Source of the DNA: Zopfochytrium polystomum
Taxonomy: Eukaryota > Chytridiomycota > Chytridiomycetes > Chytridiales > Chytridiaceae
DNA: 22,219 bases
Assembly: GCA_025765615.1 (NCBI GenBank)
Contig: JAIVFJ010000580.1
Location: forward strand, 1 to 22,219
Reading direction: 5' to 3'
Shown in pieces: positions 9,557 through 19,039 of this stretch; position 1 is the stretch's first letter, and the number at the start of each line of letters is the position of its first letter. Below the pieces are notes generated by a model, which saw nothing but the letters and a program-made list of their open reading frames with translations, was not told where the DNA came from and ran no database searches. Position numbers and translations under genes: made by a program.

Positions 9557-10243
9557 ATGCCAACCGTTGTTGAGGCCGCAATCGCGCTGCTCAACGACAT
9601 CGATGCCCTCCTCCGAATCGTGGAAGCGAGCGCGGGGGCGCCACCGCAATCGCCCCCGACAATGACATCTGCGCAGACTCTCAAAGCAGCAGACGATCTC
9701 TTCAGCTTCGAATCGAAGCTCATCCCCGGATCGACCGGCACCTCCTTGACCACTTTGACAAGCTGTTAACGATCGTCGAACGCCCGCCCGACAGCAACTC
9801 TGGCGGTGAGCATTCTGTTGATTACGACGCACGCGTGCGCAATGTGGACTCCGAACGAAGGGTCGCGGCGGCAAAGCTGCTGGTGACGGCCATCGCTGCG
9901 AGGTTGCGTGAGGCCGTTCCAAACAGTGAAGGAGACGAGCCAGGGCCTCTGAACAGGAGGGCTGTCTCGGTCAAATTCTATCTTGACGCAGGATCGGCAA
10001 ACGCGACCTTGACCTCGACGGTCGGTCGAGAAGTTTGGTTTGTGAGTATTTTATGCTGTTTTGGACTTGCTAATGGTCTCGTCATCACAATCTTGCCAGG
10101 TTACGCATCACGCGATTCACCACGCCGCTATGATAAAGGTTATTTGCTCAAACGAGCTGGGAATATCATTGCCACCAGAATTCGGTGTTGCCCCAAGTAC
10201 ATTGCGCCACATCACAGCCCCCGACACCAAAAGCCTCATTTGA
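9557..10243 (+). CDS. DinB-like four-helix protein with C-terminal His cluster (one frameshift)
   Basis: The ends of this protein match bacterial DinB-superfamily proteins: a PGST segment followed by LLDHFDKLL near the middle, VDYDAR, then VTHHAIHHAAMIK and LPPEFGVAPSTLRH at the C-terminus. The His residues of such proteins bind a divalent metal. The start at 9557 fits the usual helix beginning (ALLNDIDALLRIV). One intron is clear at 10042-10099, rejoining EVWF to VTHHAIHH. The frame shifts once near 9735, inside or next to the DHF motif, so one base appears to be missing. A different reading, with an intron from 9620 to 9705, would avoid the shift but would lose the PGST segment. With the base restored the protein is about 209 residues. 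Its reaction is unknown; it could act as a metal-dependent transferase or hydrolase. Confidence 0.62.
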
Positions 10244-10567
10244 AACCGTCGCGTTACTTAATTGTCTCTCTTGACTCGCAGCATTTTGGGATTGGAGTAT
10301 GCAAAAACATCACCTAACAAAGAAGCGTCTAACATTTCAAGAAGGATTGATCCGACCCCAGTTTGAGCGGCGCAAAGTTTCCGAATCCCGATCACATGAC
10401 ATATCTCCGCGGGCTGTGCTTTTTCTTTGTGCGGAAAGGAGTTGACGGAGTTCGAATTTGTCGCTTTCGATTATCGTTTTCTTTGGCACAAGGCCCAGGG
10501 CGTAGTTTCCCACAGGGGAACGAGAGTATAAATGGTAGACCAGAGCTGGAAGGAGGAAAACGCAAGT
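10244..10567. promoter_or_regulatory. Spacer and promoter of surface protein A with TATA box
   Basis: No gene is seen between the DinB-like stop and paralogue A. A TATAAAT box lies at 10527-10533, 35 bp before the chosen ATG at 10568. The in-frame ATG at 10532 overlaps this box, so it is less likely to be the start. Confidence 0.4.
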
Positions 10568-11311
10568 ATGAAGGACGCCATCCGCCCAGTCGCTGCCGCT
10601 CTTCTGGCCGCTACTCTTCTTCCCGTCTTCCTGCTCATCTCCCCACTAGCGCTTGCCGCCGTCGCCCAAACCCAACAAGTTATCGGTGCCTTCACAATCA
10701 CCGTCAAAAACCAATCCTTCCCCAACCAATTCTGCGTCGGCGACACCATCTCGTACTCCCTCGACTTTTCCCAGATCGCAACCGCAAACCCACAGAACTG
10801 CTCCGACGCCACGTACGTCCGCGTCTTGCTCGTTGGGCCCCCTCAGGACGAGTCCGTGGACCCGACCGGTATCTCCAGAACGCCGCTGGCCGTGACGATC
10901 CTCGATCCAACCCCGGTTTCGACGTTCAAAAACCCCGTGACGTACACCATCCCAGACACATTCAAGGGATTCGTCGGCCTCTTCCTACACGCCGTGGCCT
11001 CATACGAGAGCAACCTGGGACAGACTGATGCGCCGCAGAACACTGCGAACTCGCGCCCCTTGTTTTCCATCCCATCGATCTGCGGCTCGGAGACACCCCC
11101 TCCCTCACGCCTGGCTGCAGCCGCCGATCGAGACTCGGGAACTCTGTCATCGACGTCCTCGAGGACTGCGAAGACAAGCTCTACTTTCAGTCAGACGTGG
11201 CCGACAACACCCGGCTACAACCTGGTCAGCGATGCCCGCAGATCCGCTACCGGCTCTCTCGCCTTGAAGCTTTGCTTATCGTTCATATCCATCTTGCCTT
11301 TGCTAGCTTGA
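10568..11311 (+). CDS. Family II surface protein, paralogue A (ectodomain with GPI-like tail)
   Basis: I do not recognise a named family. The Met at 10568 was preferred over 10532 because the signal peptide starts there (PVAAALLAATLLPVFLLISPLALA). The ectodomain shared with B and C has FCVGDTISYSLDF, ANPQNCSDATY, a GPPQDESVDPTG motif, a PVTYTIPDTFKGFVGLFLHA segment and SYESNLG. A Ser/Thr-rich region follows, then a hydrophobic end (LALKLCLSFISILPLLA) with small residues before it, as in GPI signals. There is no cytoplasmic tail and no SAM domain, unlike B and C. The frame is intact (247 residues), making A the only unbroken family II copy here. It is probably a wall or plasma-membrane surface protein. 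Confidence 0.68.
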   Translation: MKDAIRPVAAALLAATLLPVFLLISPLALAAVAQTQQVIGAFTITVKNQSFPNQFCVGDTISYSLDFSQIATANPQNCSDATYVRVLLVGPPQDESVDPTGISRTPLAVTILDPTPVSTFKNPVTYTIPDTFKGFVGLFLHAVASYESNLGQTDAPQNTANSRPLFSIPSICGSETPPPSRLAAAADRDSGTLSSTSSRTAKTSSTFSQTWPTTPGYNLVSDARRSATGSLALKLCLSFISILPLLA

Positions 11312-11505
11312 GCCCCCAATATTTTTTTTTCTTTTGTGTCCTACACACGCCCTTGTTCTTATCACCTAAACTATTCGGCTTTACCGATTGTGTTTTCCAC
11401 TCATGTTTCCTCTGAGAGCCTCGTTGTACTGCCCATGGTTAGAGATTCGTTAGGATCAAATACAGCAGAAGCCTTATTCCCGTTTTTCCCGTTTTACCTT
11501 TCCAG

Positions 11506-12571
11506 AAGAAGCTTGCGCCACCCACGACGCCGACCAAGATGGCGTTGGCAACCGACCCCGATGTATAAATCGTTCTGCTGAAGATACACCTGTACTCGAC
11601 CCTCGAGGTCAAGCAGACCACAACGCTCCCAGTCAGCGGGAACGCCCTCATGCAGGATGTTTTCGACCAGATCTGCAGGAAGCGCAAGTACGATCCAAAG
11701 GCGTATGTGCTGCGGATGGCTGATACGAGGACGGACGTGCCACTAGAGCTGACGCTCGCATCGATCGGTGCGACCGAGTTTTGTGTTTTGAAGAGAGACC
11801 GTGGGGGCGGTAGGTCAAACGTTTCTTTCGAACTCATCATCACAGGAGCGGCGAATTTAACCCGTTTATTCTCTCGTCATATATCGGTCGAACCTTTCAA
11901 GCCGGAGATATCTTCTTGCGACCACCGGGTGAAATCGCTTCTGAAGTTTTGCTGGAACAGCCGCGATTCATCTCGGATGAAATCACGTCGGTGTACAAGG
12001 TAGCTAACCTTTTCTTAACGACTTTGGGAGCAGAGGGCTCATTTCTCTACGACCATGCCCAACTACCAGCAATATAGTGTCACCCAGAAGAATCTCGTAG
12101 GCCGCTACGAACGGACGCTTACGATCGACGGCGAGCACATCCACATTCTCGCGCCGGAACAAAAAATGTTTGAAATGCTCAAGACGGTTGGTTTGGCTTG
12201 GCTTGGTCTTTCTCCTTTTTCATCCTTTCTAACGTCCAAACTGGAAACCAAAGGGATCGTACCACATCAGCGCCATTGTATCGTGCAAGCAGGTCAAGAA
12301 GCACAGTCCGCACTTCAAGTTGGTCGTCAAAAGTCCGGGTCGTCGTCCAACAGCAATACGACGTTTGACTTTGAGGCGAGCGGGCCGCAGGATGCAGGTG
12401 CGACGTGTTGCTGTTCGCATTGTGAGGGCCAACTTGTTGATCGTTGATTCCCGCCAAAATACCCGGCACTTTTGCGTTTCCGTCCGGCGGCCCGCCTCGA
12501 AAGCCGACATCTGCACGCGCGTTCTGTTCATGTCGAACATTTACAACCACCCGTCGAACGCCGGAAACTGA
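11506..12571 (+). pseudogene. SIN1 (TORC2 subunit) C-terminal fragment, 5'-truncated
   Basis: SIN1/AVO1 is the TORC2 subunit that recruits substrates and membranes. Only its C-terminal half is here. The Ras-binding domain reads KIHLYSTLEVKQTTTLPV, then FDQICRKRKYDPKAYVLRM. The PH domain reads YERTLTIDGEHIHIL, YHISAIVSCKQVKKHSPHFK and DFEAS. Exon ends are still visible (about 11506-11809, 11846-11999, 12070-12186 and 12254 onward). An in-frame TAA lies at 11566-11568, just before the Ras-binding domain. Frame changes occur near 11805 (G-run), 12330 (A-run) and 12395. The N-terminal half, including the CRIM domain, is absent: just upstream is paralogue A, ending only 195 bp away. It is most likely a duplicated fragment; a misassembly of the true gene is the alternative. 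Confidence 0.7.
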
Positions 12572-12651
12572 GCGAGTTGGGTGGTTGAAGGGCGTCGAAA
12601 GGGATGCGGGCGTGTCAAATGGTGGAAAGGAGATGGGCGTGACTTCCATTT

Positions 12652-14438
12652 ATGGAAATATTCTTTGAAGACGGACTTGCGTGTCTTGCCCGGCTTTCCT
12701 TCTCTTCTTTTTTCTTCTCCCTTTCAAAAACGTTTTCGCCGCCCGCCGCCGCCACGAATGCCCTCCTCCCTCGCCGGCGCGCAGCCGTCCTCGTCGTCGT
12801 CGTCGTCGCGATCGTCGCCCTCTCCGCCGAGTCGCCCGCCGCACGCGCGACCGCGCTCAACGCGTCAACCCCGTCAGCGGCTCCGTCGCGCTGGCGGTCA
12901 CAAACTTTCCCTCCCTCGGGCGAGTTCTGCGTCGGCGACTCCATCGCCTACGCTATCACCCTCGACGACGTCCCCCTCCGCCGACCCCGCCAACCAGACC
13001 GACATCACCTACCTCCTCCTCGAGATCCGCGGCCCCGCGCAGGACCCGTCGGTCGATCCCACCGGCTCTTTTTCTGGTGGCATCGCTGCCTCGATCGTCG
13101 CCAGAGGCCGCTCACCGCGATTCAGAGCTCCGGCACCTACGTTGTGCCAAGCACGTTCAAAGGGTTCGTCCGCCTCGCTCTGCACGTCGTTCTGTCGTAC
13201 CGAGAGCAGTCGCGGCGCGAGCGCCAATTTTCAGAACGGGGCTTGGTCCACTCCGTCCTTTAACATTTCGTCGGCGTCCACCTGCAGCCGCAGTGCGTCC
13301 TCATCCTCGGCTTCCCCCACCGTCTCGCATCGTCTCAGACAGGCAACCTCAGTTCCACAACAACGACCGACAGACCCTTCAGTGCAAGTCTGCACCTCCA
13401 GCAAGCTCAAGCTCCACCACCAGCGGGACTTCCTCGTCGTCGCTGGCGAGCATCGTGCCGTCGCAGCAGCATCATCCCGGGCCTATCCAACCGGTGCGAT
13501 CCGCGCGGTAATAGCCAGCAGCGGGCGTTGCTCTTCTTCTCTGCGTCGTTGCCGCGCTCCTTCTGCCATCTACCGAAAGCGGAGGCGGCAGAAGCGTTCA
13601 GACACGACCACAGCGCCGTCGGCGCCTCCGAGATACTCGTCTTCCGGCAACGACGTAGATCGCTCGGAAACCGTATCGCCATCAGTGCAGATATCTCGTC
13701 CGTCCATGACACACACGGATTTGTCCAGCACCACGCTGGATGAGCTGGGATCAGGAATCAGTAGCTCGGATCCACCTCACGAGCCGCAAAAACAGTCTCT
13801 CTTCACCATGGCTCAGGGACCTGGCGTTCCGAGCATGGCATGGCGATCGAGTCAGGTAATGACCTTTGTTTTTTTTCTGGACCAAAAGATATTGAAATCG
13901 ACATTCCTCTCCTCACTAACCGAACCCCCAAAAGCAAATCGAATATATGATACCCCTGTCCCGCGCATCGAATTCCTCTACGGCCGACTCTCCAGCACCC
14001 TCAACGGAACCCACCGAATCCACCCAACCCACCCTCTTTACCGGAGTCCTACAAGTGGTCACCTCTCTCGAAGCCGCCGTCGACAAGCCCCACAAACCCT
14101 CACCCTCACCGGACCCCACCAAAAAGCCCCTGCTCGCCCTCCGCAGCTGGACCGTGCAGCAGGTCGCCGACGCGCTGGAGGCCGAAGGCGTCGCGGAGTC
14201 GATCGTTGGGCAGTTTGTCAGCGGCGGGGTCGACGGCGCGCGGCTGGAGACGGTCGACAGCGGGTTTTTGCTGCGCGAGTTTGGCGTCGCGACGGCGGGG
14301 ATGCGGGCGAGGGTGATGGGGGCGGTGAGGAGGGTCAGAGGCGAGGAGGAACCGGGGGTTGGAGTGGAGGACGGGCCGACCGGCGGGGCGGGGGCGGAGG
14401 TCGCGTCGCCGCCGCCGTATTTGGCGATGGATACGTGA
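12652..14438 (+). pseudogene. Family II receptor-like protein with SAM domain, paralogue B (many frameshifts)
   Basis: The pieces match paralogues A and C in order. First is a Val-rich signal or anchor segment (AVLVVVVVAIVALSA). The ectodomain has SGSVALAVTNFPS, GEFCVGDSIAYAI, PANQTDITYLLLEIRGP, QDPSVDPTG, GTYVVPSTFKGFVRL and NFQNGAWSTPSFNIS. A Ser/Thr stalk, a membrane span (GVALLLCVVAALLL) and a basic stop (RKRRRQKR) follow. An intron at 13856-13934 joins MAWRSSQ to QIEYMIPLSR. The tail has LFTGVLQVV and a SAM domain (14141-14343: WTVQQVADALEAEGV, VDGARLETVDSGFLLREFGVA, MRARVMGAVRRVRG), and ends in SPPPYLAMDT. At least six indels occur (about 12865, 12913, 12974, 13105, 13200, and near the membrane span). 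The SAM part after the intron is intact. As written the gene cannot make the full protein. Confidence 0.6.
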
Positions 14439-15151
14439 TGGTGGTTTGGGAGGTTGAGGTTCACCGGCTTGTTCCATTTTGAACCGCATTAGAAGAGCTG
14501 TTGTACATTTAGACCTAATTTTGAAAGTCCAAGTGCCGTTGAAAGAATGTCATGGGAGTGCTGTCTGTTTAAGGATCTCTTCTGAATACGAAACAACTGT
14601 AAATATCTCCATTTGATAACTCTTCACACTTGGCCAGGTTTGAAGAGCCTTGATGATGATATCGCTTGCTGTATCAGGGGAGTATCCTTGTGGAATGAAA
14701 AGTAAAAGCTGAAAAGTAACGTGCGCTCACGTCCCGTGAGCCCACTTGATTGGCAATCACACCGACGAGCTTTTATGTTTCAACACGTTCGTGAAATCAA
14801 TCGTTGTGAAAAAGATGAATTGAGGTCATTTGCTTTGTGTGGTGTGAGAAAGGGTTCTTACGTAATCTAAGTGTGCTTAATGGAAAAGAGGTCCAACGTG
14901 CAAAAAAGAAGATGGAAAGCCTTGATGGCAGGAAATGGGAAATGAAGAGGTTCGAACCGAAAAAGGGAATGCCCAAGAATGCAGTTGCAAGTATGCAGAA
15001 TGCTAGACGTGCTCTCAAAAAAAAAACAACAATGTGGTGCCAGAAAAACAAGCGGTCCTGCCGCGAAAGGCCAATTAGTTCTGAACGAAAAAAAAAACGG
15101 GAAATGCATCGCGTGGGCCTCGGTGAAAAGTTATTGCTCTCCCATCTGCCT
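14439..15151. other. Intergenic, between convergent paralogue B and oxidase genes
   Basis: No convincing gene is found. The stretch holds the 3' ends of two convergent genes and has several A-runs. A Lys-rich ORF at 14837-15187 on the plus strand looks like a by-product of A-rich sequence; it has no domain and overlaps the oxidase end. Confidence 0.5.
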
Positions 15152-16976
15152 TCAAATCCCCGAATCGTCCATCTCGACGTCGTTTGAACTCGTGTACGCC
15201 TTCCACGCCTCGCACGTCTCCCGCCACCCGTCGTCCACCGCGTCGTTCCCGCGAATCTCGTCGTGCCGCTCGACAAACTGCAGCGATAGCCCCTCACTGG
15301 CGTGGAAAGCAATGTGACAGTGCATCAACCACGTCCCGGGGTTATCCAGCGGGAACGCGACGGCGATGTGGCCCTTGGAGGGGAGCACCACGACGTCGCG
15401 GCGCGGAAGGTTCATGGTGGTGAAATCGGAAAAATTCCCCGTAAAGTTGCCCGGGCCGCGTGAGAGGACGAACCAGTCGTGTCCGTGGATGTGGAGCGGG
15501 TGGTTCGCGATCAGCGACGACTGGATCTGGAAGAACGCCCAGTCCGCCGCGGTCCCGTTCAGCGCGACGACGTTGAACGAGGACGGGTACGACGCGTTCT
15601 GCGCCTCGACCATGCCAAGCGACGGGTTCCCCCAGTCAAGGACCTGCGTGACGCCGTTGATGAACCACGTCTTTGCAAACGTCAGCTGCATCACGCGGTC
15701 GTCCGACGGCCGGCTCGCCGCGATCGTCTTGCTCACGTACGGCGTCAGCGACATCGTCAGGTCGCCGCACCCGCCCGTGCTGTTGTACCCGGTGGTCGTC
15801 GGCTCGGCCTCGGGATCCTCGGCCGTGGAGTACCGCAGGATGCCGCGGATGCCGTCCGGGTTCTTGTTGTTGGTGCACGGCATCTGCGGCACCGCGCGGA
15901 TCCAGTAGTTTGTCGCTGCCTGGTCCGCAGTGAAGACGATGTCGTAGCGCTGCGCGAGGGCGACGTCGATGACAGTCGCTTGGTACGGGTGGACGGGGAC
16001 GAGGTCGTTGGCGATGACATAAAAGGTGTGGTTGTCAATGGAGAACTTCATGTGGGCAAGGTGCCGGTGTTGATGATGCGGAGGCGGTACGTCTTGCCTG
16101 GCTCGACGGTGGTGGAGAAGTACTCGCCGCTGCCGTTGAACTTGTTCTTGCCGTTCAGCAAGCCGTTGTCGCCTGGCGGCGGCGGGACGGTGGTACCCGT
16201 CCAGAGGTAAAAGGCGCTCTGGTGGTACCAGTCTTGGATGGAAAGCGGGCCGAGATCGACGTCATAGTTTGCGGTGGCCGGGCCGTTGATGACGATTTGG
16301 CCCGTGCAGCCGAGGCCGTATTGCAAAGAAAAGTGGCTGTGATACCAAGATGTGCCTGCCGGGTGGGGGAGTGGAGGTGGTGGACATTGAGGAAAAGTCT
16401 GCTTTGCGAGCGAATCTCACCATACTGCGCGCTGCCCTCCAACGATATTTGAATGTGTGGCCAGGAGGGATCGCGCACTGAGTGACTCCGGGAACGCCAT
16501 CGCTCGCGACAGTGCCGAGCTGCCGCAAGCCGTGCCTGCCAATCAACAAATTGGAATCGTTTCAAAACAACAGATCAAACGCAAGCACCACCAACCAGTG
16601 AATTGAAGTCCCGTTATTTTGAAGGTTGTTCGTAACGTAAATCTCGACCCAATCGCCCCAGTCGGCTGATGAGAGGCCCAGGGATGGAGTCGTTGAATGC
16701 AAACACGTTGACGGGCACACCGTCGGGGGCCATGGTGAGGTTGTTGAGCGAGAGGTAGTACGTCCGGGTGACGCCGGTGTCGGGGACGGTTTCGTAATAG
16801 TCTGTGGAGATGTTGTATTCGCCCCAGCAGTTGCGAGAGTCGGGGGAGTGCTCGCAGCACGAGGCGAGAGCGGGCTGAAAGAGGATGGGTGCCATGATGG
16901 CCGCGGCACCGGCCACAGCTAGGAGCGCCGTCTTCGCCGTGACGCGGTCGGGCCGAGATGAGGGTACACCAGCCAT
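15152..16976 (-). CDS. Laccase-like multicopper oxidase (three exons, three indels)
   Basis: Multicopper oxidases of this type oxidise phenols or metal ions and reduce oxygen to water outside the cell. Minus-strand exons are 16976-16596, 16535-16421 and 16355-15152, with introns of 60 and 65 nt. The introns fall inside HW|HG and QYG|TSW, and splicing rebuilds both copper motifs. The N-terminus has a signal peptide or anchor (LLAVAGAAAIMAPILFQPALAS). The copper motifs are HWHG, WYHSHFS, HPLHIHGHDW and HCHIAFHASEGL, so all type 1, 2 and 3 ligands are present, with Leu in the axial area. Frame changes occur near 16660, 16440 (GG for GGG) and 16060 (CC for CCC). With these corrected the protein is about 567 residues, a normal length. 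Either these are sequence errors or a very recent loss. Confidence 0.82.
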
Positions 16977-17915
16977 GACGGGAAAAGGAATCGGTCAGAG
17001 AAAAGTAGAGTCGGGAAGGTGTTTGAAGTTTGGCTTGCTTTTTGTCTCAGCTCTTTATCCAAATTGAGGCGGGCGAAGAACACAGAAGGCGTGTTGCTTT
17101 CCCTGCTCAGTTCGGGAGTTCATGCGCACGCCCCGCCGGCAGCCGCCGGCTTGGGTGATTTTCTATTGCGGCTAGCATGGAACGAACAAACACAGGGCCG
17201 ATTGCGGCGGGTAATCTTCCGCGTGCGCGCGTGTTGGTTGTGCTCCGGTCAGACAAATTTGGCCACACAACTGCGCCGACACCTTACGGCCTGCGGCCTG
17301 AAGCCACTTCTTTGCTCAGCCTTGCTTGGCCGCAGCACAATCCGGCACGGCTTTTCCGAACGGTCCGCGAACGCACTCTCACCGATGACTCTGGCCGCAA
17401 CACAAAGCGCTCGACGCTTCCTCGCCGGATGCTTTTGGCTCTCTTTAGGTTACATCGAGTGGATTGAAGACCGTCAACGGAGGTCAAATTGCTTTGCTTA
17501 AGTCCCCGTCTGGAAAAAATTTGTCGACCAGGCGATTGTAAACAGACCATGCTGCGGCCCTTACTTTACTACTCGCTTTTGGGGCCCACGAGGGCGCCGT
17601 TTTTTTTTATTTTAATGTGTAGCAACGCTTTAGAGCTCCCTGCGGTGGTGGAAAAAAGGAACGGCACTTTTTTGCGCAGCTCTTTTACGCTGTTTGCCCT
17701 ATTTTTTGTTTTCTTGGCGTTGTGTCTGTCGACATAAGGACTTTGTCTGTCGATCGTTTGTGGACTGCGGTGACAACCGATTACAAGTAACTCGTCATGC
17801 TTGAAGGTGGCGGGGACGGCAGGAAGAGTGACCACGGCGAGGACGACGAGCGCCTTCTTTGGCTGTCCCCCACACTGCCGCCGGCGCCGCTGCCGCCGCT
17901 GTCTGGCCTGGCGGC
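16977..17915. other. Intergenic region between divergent oxidase and gene D
   Basis: No gene with support is seen. ORFs at 17019-17501 and 17177-17467 have no domain, no signal peptide and no introns. The region must hold promoters for both flanking genes. A T-rich part lies around 17600-17720. Confidence 0.4.
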
Positions 17916-19039
17916 ATGGGCGGCGATGGACGAGGACTGCCGGGCCTGCCCGCATCTGGGCCGTCCTCTGGGCAAGCCATCCGCGAAACCACGGCACCGG
18001 ATCGGGAAGGGAAGCCGGGCATCCTTTTCCGGAGATCATCGAGGCCTCCTCCTGGTGAGAGTAGCACCGTTGGCGACAATGACATCGCCAGCGAGCAGGT
18101 TCCACCGTACGCATCGCAGTACGCAGGCCCGACGACGCATCAGAATTTAAGTGGATCACGTCCTCCGAGCGGAGGGTTCTACTCTCCCAATACGACCGCA
18201 AGGCAGACACAATCCGATGTGCCTCCTCCGAGCAGCACACTAGCATTTTCGTACCCACCCCACTCGTCGAGTTCAAGGCGCAGTTGAGTAGATCTGCTGA
18301 TAATACTGTTCAACTCGACATTCGAAGGCTTAAACAAAACCAACCAAATCCAGACGTTCTGATCACCCTGACCATCATCGCCGTTGTCGTTGTTGCTGCC
18401 GCCGCCGTTGTCGCAGGCGTCCTCATCGCAAACTCGAAGAAGGCTTCCACCGACACCGTCGTGTCAACCATCACAACTTCCTCGACTGCTTCCTCGAGCA
18501 TCATCGTCTCCAGTGGGCCGTCTGTCACTTCACCCACAACATCCGCCTCCACAGCCCCGACCAGCTCGAGCAGCGGCGGCGCGAGCACCAGCACTTCTGT
18601 TCCCAGCCGATTCCAGATCAACCTGAGCGGAACGCGGTCCTGCGTCGACGGTGATCCGTTGGCCCTGCTGGCCAACTGCGAGCCAACACCAGCCTCCAGT
18701 AGCACGCAGGTTTTTGTGCTGACAGCCGCGTCGGGTTGGAAGCAGTACCACACGGGCCATTGCATGTCTTTTTTGGAGCGCAAGTACGTTGAGAGATACA
18801 CTGTCGGAAGTGTTTGGAGGAAGAAACCCGGCTTACGTATTGGTCACTGTTCCCTCAACACATATTCCTCATTTCATCGGTTACCCTAGGTTCAGTTCGA
18901 CACTTGCAACAATGGCACGTTCCAGCAGATCACGTACGACGGCTCAACTGTCCGCAGCTCAGGCCTGTGTCTCAACTCGACTCTTGGCTCCGAAGGCGTC
19001 TGCGCCGCTTTCAACCTTGTGACGGTGGTGTCGTCCTGA
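17916..19039 (+). CDS. Single-pass membrane protein with C-terminal Cys-containing ectodomain (gene D)
   Basis: No known family is recognised. The N-terminal part (from Met at 17916) is rich in Pro, Gly and Ser and looks disordered and cytoplasmic. After it comes a strong membrane span (LITLTIIAVVVVAAAAVVAGVLIA) followed by a Ser/Thr-rich stalk. The C-terminal domain has RFQINLSGTRSCVDGD, LLANCEP, QVFVLTAASGWKQYHTGHCMSF, VQFDTCNNGTFQQITYDGS and SSGLCLNSTLG. This is a type II arrangement with the folded part outside. QxF/W-like spacing and paired Cys hint at a beta-trefoil (ricin-B-like) fold, but weakly. An intron at about 18788-18889 is likely; a GTACGT at 18784 is an alternative donor that changes phase. 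The N-terminal part and the membrane span are in different frames (break around 18200-18285), from an indel or an unseen intron. Confidence 0.45.

Noticed and set aside
11562..11570. TATAAA inside the SIN1 fragment as a new promoter
   Set aside because: It coincides with the nonsense codon by sequence alone; no suitable start codon or upstream element supports a new gene.
14945..14965. GGTTCGAACC, similar to a tRNA B box
   Set aside because: No T-stem pairing around it and no acceptor or anticodon arms can be drawn on either strand.
14837..15187. Lys-rich plus-strand ORF
   Set aside because: Composition follows A-rich sequence; no domain, and its end overlaps the antisense of the oxidase.
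17019..17501. 160-residue ORF upstream of gene D
   Set aside because: No signal peptide, domain or intron, and it overlaps another equally long ORF in a different frame. Likely chance.
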